Positions 11,443 to 23,908 of a stretch of DNA of 64,000 nt are shown here, in pieces (the first letter of the stretch is position 1; each line of letters starts with the position of its first letter). Source of the stretch: Lottia gigantea (Eukaryota > Mollusca > Gastropoda > Lottiidae); NCBI RefSeq assembly GCF_000327385.1, contig NW_008707077.1, forward strand, positions 488,704 to 552,703. Reading direction: 5' to 3'. Position numbers and translations under genes: made by a program. Under the pieces are notes generated by a model, which made no database searches, was not told where the DNA came from, and saw nothing but the letters and a program-made list of their open reading frames with translations.

Positions 11443-13373
11443 GGTCCTAGACACTATCCAGGGTCTAACTTTGCTTTTCCTCCGGTCCACCCTCCCTATC
11501 ATTCCCATCCTCACTGGAATCATTTCAACTCCGTTCCTCAGTTTAATAGGCACCAGAATTCTCAACAAAATTGGAATCACTCTAGAAACAACCATTACAC
11601 TCAGCAAAATTGGAATCACTCTGGAAATTACCATTACTCTCAGCATAATAGGAATCTCTCTAGACATCAGCAATATCCATCAAATCCTCAACATCGAGTT
11701 AGCCAGAATGCTGAATCACCAATAATACGAATGTTTTATCAGGTCTTGCAAGCTCTTCATCACCTATCGGTTATCAAAACTCAGCTTGAAGGTCGTCCAT
11801 CTAAAAACTTTTATCATAAAATCAAGGAGCTAAACCACTTCATAAAACCAGCTATGAGAAACGACGCAATTTCTAGAATAATCAACACTATCAACCATTC
11901 ATGGGCTAAAGATATTCTCACCTCTTTAAAAGACCATTATGAATCCATGCTGATCCAGAAAATCAATGGCATAAAATCTCGCTCTTTTTCCGATTCTCGC
12001 ATTAAAGAATTTTCTGCTAAGGCTATCAACTGGGCCAAAACCATCTACAGACATAAACTGTCCGACGAATCTTTGAAAAAATATTCCGACATCATACGTA
12101 ACATAGGTATTCCTGACGATTCCATGGAAGTCACAGAAACCATTGCAGCCGCTACTACAAACCGTTACAGTATCCCAAATAATGTCAGCCAAACTCCCAC
12201 TCGCAAACGTCGCCCTTCAGCCTCTTCTCCAGACGCAGTCCAAGGTACACCAAGAAAGACTTCAAAGATTTCACCAACCACTAAACCTGTCCCACTTATG
12301 TCCCTAACACTGCCTTCTTCTTCCATGCCCTCTTCCAGTTTCTCTTCTTCCATCATCGTACTACCAATTTCTCAGTAACCCCATCATTTGCCTTTGCCTC
12401 CAATCCACAAACTAGTGTAACTACTCCTTCTACCAGTTCGTCTGTAACACCCTTCACCTGTTCATCGTCTACGACCTCTATAAGTTCTTCAACTATACCC
12501 TCTACTACTTCGTCTACCATTACCCCTAGTTGTTCATGTACTACCACCCCTACTAGTTCGTCTGCTATAATCTCTACTACCACAACCTCCGTTATTCTAT
12601 CAACTAAACCCACCACAAGTTCATCCACCCTTCCCTCTAATAGTTCTTCCTCAAAATCTATCTCTAAGTCTCCCAATCTGGCTATTCCATCTTCGAGTAT
12701 TTCCCAACAATCTTCTTCTCAGCCAAGTTCATCTCCTTCAACCTCTTCACCATCTCCTTCTCGACAATCAACTTCGCAGAATTCTAAATCTTCCCGACGC
12801 AAGATCGATTATGATCCTAAGCAACTACCAAGTCGTCATGCCAACCAAAATAAAGAATCATGGTCATTACCTGCTGTTACCAAATCAAATTTGATATTGG
12901 GATCATCTAATCTGAACAGAATCGACAAATCCAAAATAAACTCAAACACTCAAGTTGAATCATACCCAGGAGCCAAAATAGACCATATCATCCAAATTCT
13001 TAAAAAACACCAACAGCAACCAGCATCGAATAGCATTGATCCTGACAACATTATTTTTCATGTGGGCCTCAACAATAGAGGTGAAGCGGCAGATATTATC
13101 TTCAAAAAAATGACCAATCTTGTTTCTTTAGCTTCTTTCCTAATTACCGTATCTTCATCACCCATATACCCACTGCTCATACTTTTCAACTGAAGAATAA
13201 AGTCGACAGTAAAAATTTAGAGAAATTCAATGCTTTGATAATCAACAGTCCTCCACCAAATACAACCATTATTCCAGCAGCAGATACTATCATTAAAATC
13301 AGAGAAGACGACATTCAATGACTGCCAAAGCCATCTACGACCATTGGATGAACTTCGTCACAGATTCCACAGC
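11443..13373 (+). pseudogene. Penelope-like element ORF1 with SGNH-type domain, broken
   Basis: The first coding region of the element. Its N-terminal part (11443-11730) is rich in Asn, Gln, His and Tyr, with two near-repeats containing QQNWNHS. A helical domain follows (about 11731-12130, including IKPAMRNDAISRI and INHSWAKDILTSLKDHYES) that I recognise from ORF1-like proteins of animal Penelope elements. Then comes a long Ser/Thr/Pro linker (about 12200-12800) with basic clusters such as RKRR. The last part (about 12880-13330) has an SGNH-hydrolase-like pattern: LILGSSNLNRI (Ser block), ESYPGAKIDHIIQIL and IIFHVGLNN (Asn block). Its coding potential is spread over three frames, so it is broken with a few breaks. 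What ORF1 does in these elements is not established; nucleic-acid binding is a guess from the basic linker. Confidence 0.75.
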
Positions 13374-13386
13374 ACCTTTAAACTAG

Positions 13387-15637
13387 GAGCGGGGGGGTCC
13401 CAATGTTTGTCTTCAGCTTGGAAAAACAGTTGTTAATTTAAGCTCTAGAGTTCTCTCTCCAAGTAAACAAAAAGTTTTAGATAAAGGGCTTAAATTTATA
13501 CCTACCAAGAAACCTTTGTCACACACTCCACTAATTGAAGCCACAAAGAGATTCCAGAGAAATTTAAGGTTAAACTATTTCTACAGAAACACGCCTTCTC
13601 GTGGTCCGATCACCAAGTTTGTTGAAAAATCGAAATTCACACCCGTGGATAGTTGTATAAACAAAAGCATTTTGGATACCTTTCAGGAAATGAATGATGA
13701 AATATCTCGTTTGCCTATAGTAAACGAGAAAGACAACCTTTCGCACGCGGAACGTACTGCTTTGAATGCTCTAAAACATGACAAGAATATTGTTATCAAG
13801 AAAAGCGACAAGGGCAGTTGTTGTGTGATCTTAAATAGGCAGGATTATGTTAAAGAAGCCGAATCTCAACTAAGCAATCCTGAACATTACACTCGTTTGC
13901 AGGATCCGATCTACAAAGAAACTTCTAAATTAATAACAAATATTTTGAAAAATTTACTTCAGAAAGACTACATTAAGCAAAAACAATTTGATTATTTAAA
14001 GCCAGAAAAAGAACCACGTCAGAGACATCTTTATACCCTCCCAAAAATACACAAAAATCCTGAAACTGAGTGGTTCTCTCCAAATAAAATCCCAAAAGGT
14101 CGCCCAATTATTTCCGATTGTGGAAGCGAATCGTACAGGGTATCAGAATACATTGATCACTTTTTACTGCCTCTTGCCTCAAAACATCCTACCTATATCA
14201 AAGACACCAACGAATTTGTGGAAAAGGTAAAGAAAATCGTGATCCCAGAAAATGCCCTTTTTAGTCTCTTTAGACGTTCAAAGCATGTATACTAAAATTG
14301 ACAATGATTCTGGATTACGCGCTGTAAAGCAGGCATTCGAGCGAAAGCCCGATCCTGATAGACCAGATAAAGAAATTCTTGAACTTTTGGAAATTTGTTT
14401 AAAACATAATGACTTTACTTTTAATGAAAATATTTATCTTCAGGCTTCAGGAACTGCCATGGGGAAACGCTTTGCGCCCTCTTATGCAAACATATTCATG
14501 GCAGAATGGGAAAGAGAAGTTTCACTCCTCTGTCCCAAACTACCAATTTTTTATGTAAGATTTCTTGATGATATTTTCTTAATTTGGACTCATACAATAG
14601 ATGAATTTTGGGAATATTTTGATACTCTCAATAGCCACCACCCTTCTGTAAAATTAACTTCTAATATTAGCGACAAACAGATTGATTTTCTAGACACCAC
14701 AGTTTTTAAAGATACCAATTTTCATGAAACCAATCAATTAGATATTAAAGTTTTTTTTAAGCCCACTGATACTCACCAACTTTTATTCAAATCATCTTTT
14801 CATCCTAAACATACCTTTTCTGGCATTATAAAGTCGCAGATCTTGAGATTTCACCGAATTTGTACGCGCAAGAAGGACTTCGAGGAGGCTTGTTCAATTG
14901 TTTTCCAAAAATTGCGCGAACGTGGATATTCTAGAAGGTTCTTGAGAGGTATTAAAAGCTCAACAGTTGCTGAAATCTCTGCTAAAAATAATTCGATTCT
15001 TTTGCCAATACCAAATTCTTATCCTTGTAACAACCCTTGCTGTCAAACCTGTCCCTTCATTTTACCAACAAATTCTTTCCGAAATAGACGCACAGATTCC
15101 ATATTTCAAGTAAATGAAAAACTCAACTGCAACAGCAAAAATATTATTTATCTCATTTCTTGCACAAAATGTAACGAACAATACGTTGGGGAGACAAAAA
15201 AATCGTTAAGGGTCCGTTTCAATCATCATAAGTCTGACATCAACTTAAAAAAAATTAATAAAACCGTTTCAAAACACTTCAATCAACCCGATCACCAATT
15301 AACAGACCTGAAAATTATTCCCATTGAACAGATATACGAAGAACCGGGCATTGATACAAAGAAAATTCGACTCATTCGCGAAAATTATTGGATAAACAAA
15401 TTACAAACCATGCATCCTTTGGGAATGAAAATCCAAGTTGATTTCCAAATTATACCTTTTGTTATTCAATACAACACAGCTGGTCAAGTTCCCCGAATAA
15501 TTATCCGTCTTTACAAAGAATTGCAGGAAAAATTTCCAACAGTCTTTACAAATGATTTAGTTATCGCCTATACCCATAATAAAAATCTAAATGATATCTT
15601 AGTCCGTGGTAGATTACCCCCCATCCCCCTTCCATAG
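13387..15637 (+). pseudogene. Penelope-like reverse transcriptase plus GIY-YIG endonuclease
   Basis: Second coding region. The conserved start of the family is readable from about 13430 (VVNLSSRVLSPSKQKVL, then KGLKFIPT). RT motifs follow: GRPIISDCGSES (about 14098), the catalytic SLDVQSMYT (about 14267), SGTAMGKRFAPSYANIFMAE (about 14447), YVRFLDDIF with the catalytic aspartate pair (about 14552) and IDFLDTTVF (about 14680). A Cys cluster (NPCCQTC) precedes the GIY-YIG nuclease (NIIYLISC, then QYVGETKKSLRVRFNHH, about 15140-15230), whose Cys/His pattern is the one typical of Penelope elements. The region is covered by two overlapping frames and is therefore probably not functional here, although catalytic motifs survive. 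No in-frame ATG precedes the family's usual start. Confidence 0.88.
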
Positions 15638-16004
15638 GTTTAGTACATTTCCTTTAATTAATATTTCTTATTTATGATAACTTGCAATTGAAGAGTTTCC
15701 TCGCAAAAATATCATACATGTATACTATTTTCACTTAATAAATTATATATATTTTTTTATATGAAATACGCATTTTCCTTTTCATTTAATATAGGACAAT
15801 TCCTCAGTTTCACCAGTGAAAATGTTTATTATGATTTCCATGGTTATTAATGTTCCTGTTGGAACCAGTATTCTTCTTATATATTTCAGATTCGGAAGAT
15901 AATGGATTTGCATTTCAAATATTCTATATCATTCTTTTAAACTAACTTCACAAACATTGCTCTATCACTAGAGGTTACGCCTACATGCCTGTGCCTGTGC
16001 TTTC

Positions 16005-16030
16005 GTAATATTGCTTAACCGCAATATTAC
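16005..16030. repeat. perfect 10-bp inverted repeat at the element's 3' boundary
   Basis: gtaatattgc and gcaatattac are exact reverse complements separated by ttaacc. It sits within about 20 bases of where the interrupted host repeat resumes, so it may be the terminal hairpin of the Penelope-like element or a feature of the target. Confidence 0.7.
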
Positions 16031-16045
16031 AACCTTAAATTCCCA

Positions 16046-16531
16046 AAACCGTTTATCCAATGTTACCAATGTCGACCTCGAATGAGATTTCATCAATGTT
16101 TGCATGCATACCTAGTTTCATCAAGATCAGTTTGAAACTGTAGTCTCTATCAAGCCTACAAGCCAAAATTTACACGTTTTCACTCAATCAAGTGCAATAA
16201 CTCCGAAATCTTTCATCCGATTGTTATCAATTTTAATCTTGGCTGACATCTTATCAATATATACATGCATACAAAGTTTCATCAAGATCGGATAAAAACT
16301 GTAGACTATCGTGCCTACAAGCCAAATTTGACACGTTTTTACTTTGTAAAGGGCAATAACTCTGAAACCGTTTGTCCGATTTTTACCAATTTGGAACTCG
16401 ACTGAGCTACCATCAATATATACATGCTTACCAAGTTTCATCAAGATTGGATAAAAACTGTAGTCTCCATTGTGCCTACAAGAAATGTGAATGGATGGAC
16501 GAACGCGACGGCAATACACGTCCACATTTCA
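16046..16531. repeat. ~160-bp tandem repeat, three units, ending in a TIR-like terminus
   Basis: Units start near 16049, 16210 and 16369. Each contains ccg(a/t)ttttaccaatttgga-like sequence, a catcaatatatacatgc block, agtttcatcaagatcggata, aaaactgtag and aatttgacacgtttttact. The last unit passes into gacggcaatacacgtccaca and tttca (to 16531). That end is the inverse of the terminus at 58167 (tgaaatgtggagcgtatatt), which links this array to the element family at 58-61 kb. Confidence 0.75.
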
Positions 16532-18332
16532 GGGTTAGCAGCTAACACTCCAAATATAATCTTTTCAGGCAACAACCCAAAAACAAATAGAAATACAGGT
16601 AAAATTCGTGGGACAATATCGGGCACACCAGCCTGCCCCCAAACCAACATGCCTTCGCTCCCCGTACGCCTATGCCCAGACCATCTAAGGTATTGCTCTC
16701 AACCATAGTTTCCATTATGCCAGGTGTATGTCAAGACAATAAACACAATATTTTTCATAATTTTATACATAAAATATATTACATAACATTCTGTTTTAAA
16801 ACAGGAATCCATGGAGTTGGGCAAAATTTAAAAAACAACAACACAGGTATAAAAACTTGCATCCTAAACCAACTAGCACATTTCTTTATATCACATAATT
16901 ATTTCTTCATAGTTCTATCACTCTGGTAATTTTCTGTATTTTGTTGGGGAATAACAGGGAATTTGACAAAATATACATATACTAGCTATAATATCTTAAA
17001 ATTGTAAGACACAAGTAACATTGTTTCTTAATTTTACAAAATGTTTAATTTCGAGACACAAACAATTTGACTAGGTTAAGCACTGAGCAATTCAATTTAA
17101 CCAAATTCTATTCTAGCAAAATTCAAAATTTAAAAAGTATTTAAGTTATATGATTGTTATAAAATTAACAAAATTAAAAACTTAATGAGTTCTTCATTAA
17201 TTTGGTATTGAAATTTATTGGTGTGAATACATCATTAGTCTATATCTAAATATTATTATCCAAACCACCATTAAATTAGAATTTCATTATCATTTGATTA
17301 GTATGGTATATGAATATTGTTTTCTTATATATGGTTATATAAAATGGTTTGTAAATAACTTAAACAATAGTAAATTTATACATCTGTAAGGGTTCCAATT
17401 TAAAAATTATTAACAATTTTCATTTAAAACTCAATGGTTTCACCCTTTCCAAATATCAATCTTACCAATTGTTAAAAACTCAAACCCTTTACTTTGATTT
17501 TGTACATTCATTTACACAAGTCAAGGGAAATAACTTCAATTTCTCTCCACAAAACATTCACAAATAAAATCCACTATTATGCTACATATATTGAATTTCT
17601 ATTTCAAAAAGCATAAGCAATCTATGAGAAATAGTTTGTTTCATTTATTGAAATCTTCAAAGTCACTGAAACAGCCTTTTCACACAAGCAATATCACATA
17701 GCTAGACTACACATTTCATCAAAGTAAATGAAACATTCCATTTCTCAAAATATCTGCTCAATTCTGTCATATTTTGACTAAACCCTGAATATTTAAAATG
17801 CATATAAGGTATCTAATATCATAAAGTTGTGTCTAATAAGTTAAAATTTATATATACAAGTTTTCATCATGTCAACATCTTATGGTTATGTTCAAATGTG
17901 ACTAGTTTTTGTCACAATGGTACACAATGACCAATCAGAACAGATCAGCTTTCTCTCTTATTTGGAATTCTCTCTTGAACATGAAACACATTCCACTACA
18001 ATTGTGGTTTAAGTCGAAAGAACAAACTCTATTGTTTATAAATTGTGAAAACTAGACGCATATAAATATATATATATATTAAAAATTCATCAATCGAAAG
18101 TACAAAAAAATTGATGAATTTTCCATTTGCCATTTAAATTCAAGAAACCTATACATTATTTTCCCTCAGATCTTTCTAAAATAGTTCAATGCTCAGAAAT
18201 TGGATAAAGGTCAACACCATCCACGATGTAAGGAATAACATGTCAGAAATTTACTGAATTTTGAGTTGCATTATTTTGTTTAGTTTGTGGAGTAGTCGTC
18301 AGTACTATATCTTAAAAGATGAACCGATCATT
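16532..18332. other. 3' flank and probable 3' UTR of BICD; otherwise nothing
   Basis: AT-rich DNA downstream of the BICD stop codon on the minus strand. Several tttatt words (minus-strand aataaa), for example near 17643, could serve polyadenylation. I cannot choose between them. No coding frame of interest appears on either strand. Confidence 0.5.
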
Positions 18333-21300
18333 TCAATAATCACGTTTTTGATATGACCTTCGTCCTTGACCCTGATCATCATAATTATTGTTCATTTTTG
18401 GTTGGTTATTTTTTGGCCTAGTAGGACGACGCATATTTCTTCTTTCCCGGTCAAACTCTAAATCTTCCAAACGTTGGGTCAGAACTAATTTTTGTTGAAT
18501 TGCCATACGTAACAAAGAATTGAGGGTCTTTTTCTCTTCTTCTGCTGCTGTGAGTTGACGTTGCTGTTCATCCAACTGTGTGACATATTCATCACACCGT
18601 TGTGCAAACATTGCTCTCAAGGAAGCAAAAGTTGCTGCATCTTCTTTCAGAGCTTTAAGTTCATTTCTGAGTTTCATCATAGTTTCTGTTACGATGACCT
18701 TTTCATTTTCGTACTTTTGCTTCAAGTTGGCAAGTGCAACCTCAGCAGTGGATTTGTTAGCCTTTAGAACACTTCTTAATGTTGCAATCTGTTCTCTCTT
18801 TGTGGATAGCATGGCTTTTAATTTGACCACCTGTTCCTGAACTTCCTTAAGGTCATCATCACCATCACCATCAACATTTTGACGAGTGACATCCATCAAG
18901 TGATCCACAGCTTCACGGAGGTATTTCACTTGATCGTTTATTGTCTGTGAAAGAATATAACATGAACTATTGGGATCATCCTTCTTCATAATATTTTGAA
19001 GAGAAGTCAGTAAATCACTGGATTCCTTATCTGGGGAACGAGATGGTGATCCACGAGCCTTTTCACCGGCTTCGCCATTTGATATTGAAGTATCATTGTT
19101 TTTGTCACCACGAATGTCTCTTGACAGAGCAGCAGCTTTGGCATGGTCTAGAACAACACGGTTAGGAGTGGAACCACTCATTTCACAAATCAAATGATAC
19201 ACAAGTGAAAGATTGTCTGATGTATTCACCAACTCTTCTTGTGTGGCTCCTAAAGTATTTGCTTCATCACTTTGACTCTCTCTGCCATTTGTGTTTGAAT
19301 TTTGAAGACACGAAAGTTGTGTTTTGAGGTCTGTGATTTCCTTCTCGAAAGTAGAGCAAACTGATTCATTTTCAAGAAGCTTTTTCTTCAGAATGAGCAG
19401 AGCTTTCTTTTCTGGATCCTCTTCCTGTTCAATTTCAAGAGATAATTTGTCGTTATTCACTTGTTTCTCTGCAGAAAGGTCCAAAGCAGCCATATTGCTG
19501 ATTTCTTCACGAATCTTTTCAGATCTTTTGTTCAACTTAACCAACTCCTTTTGAGCATCTTCCAGTTTTCTTTGAGTCTCATGAAGAGCAGATTGATGTT
19601 TGGTACGCTCATGTTCACTTTGTTCAAGTAGCTTCTCCAATTTCTGAACTTCTGTGACTTGAATCTCACTAAGAATATCACCAACAGCTCCAGGACGTGG
19701 TTTTGATTTTGGACTGGAGAAATCAGCTTCAATCTGTTTCAAAGCAGGTTGAGATTCATCATCCTCAAAATCATTATTGCCAAGACTATCAGAAAATTTC
19801 AACCCATCTGACAAGCCACCAAGATGAGCCAGATTGCTGATATTGAACATGGACTCTTGAGCCATGCGCTGATCCAATTCTTTCTTCAGTGCATGTTTCT
19901 GATCCCGCTCAGCTTGAAGTGAGTTCAAAGCTTCCTCAAGATTTTTTTCAATGATTCGTTTCAGGTTTCCCAATTCACCAATTTGACTGTTTAGATCATC
20001 AGCTGTCTCTTGCATACGTTTATTTTCATGTTTCATAGCCTCAAACTCCACCTGGGCTTGCTTCAGTTGAGAAACTTGTTTCTGAAGGACAATATTTTCA
20101 TCTTCCAACTCGGCATAATCAGATAGATTGCGATTTTCTCTTACTTTGTACTCCCGAATATCATGCTTTAATTGTTGCTTGGCTGTTTCCAAATTTTCAA
20201 TCTGAAGCTGCATCTCGGAGATGGCAGTCCTATATCGATCATTTTCTAATCGCGTGTGACCAAAACTTTGATTAAGATTCTTCAGCTCAATTTCAAGATC
20301 TGATATGTTGGAACGAAGTCCTTCTTCCCTGGTGGCTGTTTCTTGCAAAAATTCTTCTTCATCGTGAATTCCACTTTCATGATGTTTCTTAAATGTGATG
20401 TGATGCTGATTTAAAGCCTGAAATAGAAAAATATTTATATGAATATTAATAACCCAAATATTGAAGCTTATAGTTGTACTAATAGGCTATTATTTCTCTT
20501 AGAGGGTAATAGTCAACATATTCAAAAGTCAAATGTTCACAAAATTCTTTACAATAAAAAATTTTCTAAGCATATAACAAATGCCCCAAATGAAATGAAA
20601 TGGAGTTTATGTCTTATATTTTTGTGTGTAATGTGCAATGGAAAACTTTTGCGAGGACAGCAGCACTTCAAGCTATAGAAATAACTTAAAAAGACACTTT
20701 CTGTGGCACATGGGCCCAGTTTATTTCCAGGCAGCACATCTACATGCTTTTCTAAACAAATGTTTCAAGAGATACATCGAAGGTAATAGACCATACATTC
20801 CATTTTCACATCATATTAAATGAAAATAAAAGAGTGACCATCTGCATCAATATATCTAACAAACAACTTTGGCACCAATTCTCACCTTCTCAGCAGTGTC
20901 TAGTTGTATTTTCATTCTTTCAAACTGTGATTCTAATTCATCATAATGTTGTTCTACTTGTTGCTTTTCTTCTAAAACCTGAAATAGAGACATAATTGTT
21001 TTATTAAATCTTGTTAGAAGTGAACTTATAGATCAGATATAGAAATTTGAAACTTGCCAGAAGAAGAAAACATACAACATTACACAAGCTTTGTTATAGT
21101 TTTTGATATGATAAACAACACAAATCATGTTTAATCATTCATTGATAAATACAACATACAATTCAAAAACCCAAATTGCTCCTCAAAGATCTCATCAGAT
21201 TCTTACCAACAAATTACTATTTTTGATTTGGATTTATAAGTCTTATAACTGTATATTTCTAACCCCAAACGACCCTAAACTGACTGTTATCTAACCCAAT

Positions 21301-23908
21301 GTTTCTATCTCAATTTCTTTAACTGATGTTGTGTATAGAGTGTAAACCAGCACATAGGTGTGTGTAAGCATGGTAGGATGAGGGGATAAAAGCAAAAACA
21401 TATCTCTATCAACAATCCTTTGAGCAATAAAATATTTTGACTAATAAGTTAGTAATTGAAATTTCTTTACGCATATACAGTTGAACTAGTCAACAGCTGT
21501 TTGTTGTGGAATGTATTAATTGGCCAACATACTTGATCTAAAACAAATATCCAATAATACATGAAGTTAGTCAAGTCAATCAATCACCTGGGTGTAAAGA
21601 CATATCAAAACTAAAAAATTAATAGGTTATTTAGTGTTAGAGTGGAATAAGAGATAATACAGAGTAAAAACTATGCATGCCTAAGTAGTGTCTTTTAAAT
21701 AACAAATAAATACTCTGGTACTTCACTATGTTCCTTAGCAATGCCTAAAAGATCTGATATCTGTTTTATCTTATGCTTTATGTCTTGATTTTTGCCTTTC
21801 TGCAATAATTATAGGGAAGCACTCAGAGCATCAAGACAGTAAAAGACGGTCATTATTTGATTTGTATGTTTCAGTCAAATATAACAATCATTATAAATTT
21901 TCAGCCAAAATTGTAAAAAATATGCATGTTACCTTTAAGTGAGAGGCAAGTGATTTAAATGCAAATTTAACTAATTGTTACCTAGTAAATTACTCATGAA
22001 TCATAATAATGTAATTAATATTTCAGGTTGAAATTGCTACGCATACACTACAGTCTACTACTATACATATGGCCTACATTGAAAACATATTGTAAATCAA
22101 CTAAAGCGTTAAAGGGATTGTAAAAATATGCTTTTTTACTAAGGTCTTTCCGATTAGTGACTTGGTTTCAGTGGAATTGCAGGAATCACAAATATCTGAT
22201 TGAAAATTGGAATGGTGCAAATTTAGGCTATCAGTCTTACAAATACAAATAAAAAATTCACAAAACTTCTTTCCAATCACATAAACATGTTTTCAATATT
22301 CATATTATAGAACTCAATTGTTTATGTTATGATAGAAGCTTATCATTGACTGTTGTCCAAGACCATTCCCTTTAAATTCAGTCCAATGATGTTAATCTTT
22401 ATCAAATATATAAAACATAATCATAGAAATGTTGTCAATTGTGTAATTCAACAAACAATGGCTGCATAATAAAGACAGCCAATCCCTTGCCATTATAAAA
22501 ATCAGTGTAGGCCTACTGTCCAAATCAGGTGAATTGAAAATAGTTTTAACGCCCACACTTACTCTGCAATGGCATACATTGTATACATAACATACCATGT
22601 CATTATTCAATAGAGATAAAGAAATTTATCATCTTTATTCTTGATCAGTACAATGGCCATTTCTTTTATTATAATGGAGACAAAACAATAAAACATTCAT
22701 TGTCAACCAAATAAAGAATATGTACAACAATGAAACATTTATGGACTACCAAATAAAGAGAATACATTATGCATCCCACAGTTGCATAATTTTCTCACAT
22801 TTCATAGTTCAAGTTACATGTTTTAACTGACTATTCTGTTCATTGATCTTAATCTAACCCAGTCCTAGCTTTAATCATCAATGAAATAAGATTCAGAACA
22901 AGAAATACAAGTTTTAGAAATTAGAAAATCAAGATATAGGAAGACATATTTGGGTCTGTAGATACATGATGATAATTAAACAGGTTCTAACCCTGTCACT
23001 CCTTACTTTAATTTCTTTAAAAAGAAAATGTCAACCTACTTCAATGCCTGTCCAACATTTTTAAGACAACACATGTGCATACATTGATGTATAGAATATA
23101 ACAGGTTTTTTTAAACAGTCAAAAAAAAAAAATATGAGTTCTATGAAATAGAAATATGAAATACTTTTGGTCACTAGATATTCCTGGTACAGATAAACAC
23201 AACATATTGACTTTAAATAAATTCCTTTATACTGTAATACCCAGAAGATCAATTCTTATACCCTAACACTGATACTTCTTGATGATTCTTCTCTGGAATC
23301 AGAGGACAGCTGCTACATAGCAATTGACAATGTGTAAAACTGCATTATTGACATTTACACATATTCAAGTAAAGGAATGCAACCACAAAAATACTTTAAA
23401 CAAATTATATTGCTATCTCTATAACACTGAATAAACTAAGCTTTTTTGATTGATGTAGAACACAAAGAACTATAATTCTACAAAATATATCTAATGAACC
23501 AGATAAAATAATTTATGATTCTTTAATGTTTGTTGTACAATAGACCATGAATTCAATAGACCTTTAAACCTGACTCATAGAATGACAATGTGAGGTATGC
23601 ATACAATCAATGCAATTTACTGTCAATGAACTTGATCCCCAAAATGTGAATAATCCTAATGGAAATAAGATCTAGTGAACAACATGAACACCTAAAGAAT
23701 AACAGTTAAAATCGTTAATATACTTTATAAGGTTTTCAGATGTAAATATACACTTTAAGATACAATGTTGCACGTTGTAATCTATATACCATACCTGTAA
23801 TCCATATTCAGCAGCTTGGACTTTCACTTCAGTCATCTCTCTTAATTCTTCCTTCAAGCTTTCAATTTCCTGCCTCATGGCTTCGTTTTCAGCCATTAAA
23901 TCGGCCAT
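18333..23908 (-). CDS. BICD: Bicaudal-D homologue, dynein-dynactin cargo adaptor
   Basis: BicD proteins are coiled-coil dimers that join cytoplasmic dynein and dynactin to cargo such as RAB6 vesicles or mRNP adaptors. Coding exons on the minus strand are 23795-23908, 20886-20978 and 18333-20417; all junctions are GT-AG and phase 0. The product is 763 residues, close to fly BicD and shorter than vertebrate BICD1. The N-terminus carries the dynein light-intermediate-chain box (AAEYG, residues 32-36). Coiled coils follow, with the family block YAELEDENIVLQKQVSQL (about 150-167) and an acidic linker (DFEDDESQ). The C-terminal cargo domain is strongly conserved (LRAMFAQRCDEYVTQLDEQQ, then EKKTLNSLLRMAIQQK, about 675-730). 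A short Arg/Asn/Gln-rich tail ends at KRDY. Over 90 percent of the protein lies in one 2,085-bp exon. The start codon at 23908 agrees with homologues and begins the heptad pattern. The gene lies divergent to the kinesin gene. Confidence 0.96.
22109..22375. mobile_element. MITE, TTAAAGGGATT family, in BICD intron 1
   Basis: A 267-bp non-coding element inside the 2.8-kb intron between the first two BICD coding exons. The ends are ttaaagggattgtaaa and the inverse gaccattccctttaa, so TTAA is at both borders. The inner block gattagtgacttggtttcag through tggaattgcaggaatcacaa is shared, in the opposite orientation, with the copy at 38854-39125. Confidence 0.8.

Larger units (their letters stand above)
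11441..16045 (+). mobile_element. Penelope-like retroelement, decayed, 5'-truncated
   Basis: A retroelement of the Penelope superfamily, copied by an RT of telomerase-related type. It has two coding regions: ORF1 with a central helical domain, a Ser/Thr-rich linker and an SGNH-like domain, then RT plus a C-terminal GIY-YIG endonuclease, the canonical order. It lies inside a ~160-bp host repeat: the left flank ends at caataa near 11440 and the right flank resumes with the matching gaaaccgttt-like part near 16045. The open frame of ORF1 begins right at the left junction without an ATG, which suggests 5' truncation at insertion. It carries several breaks in total, mostly in ORF1, and is not intact. 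With the diverged flanking units it looks moderately old. Confidence 0.85.

Noticed and set aside
12165-12676. Antisense frames rich in Glu and Val opposite the Penelope ORF1 linker
   Set aside because: They are the mirror of the Ser/Thr-rich coding repeats on the plus strand.
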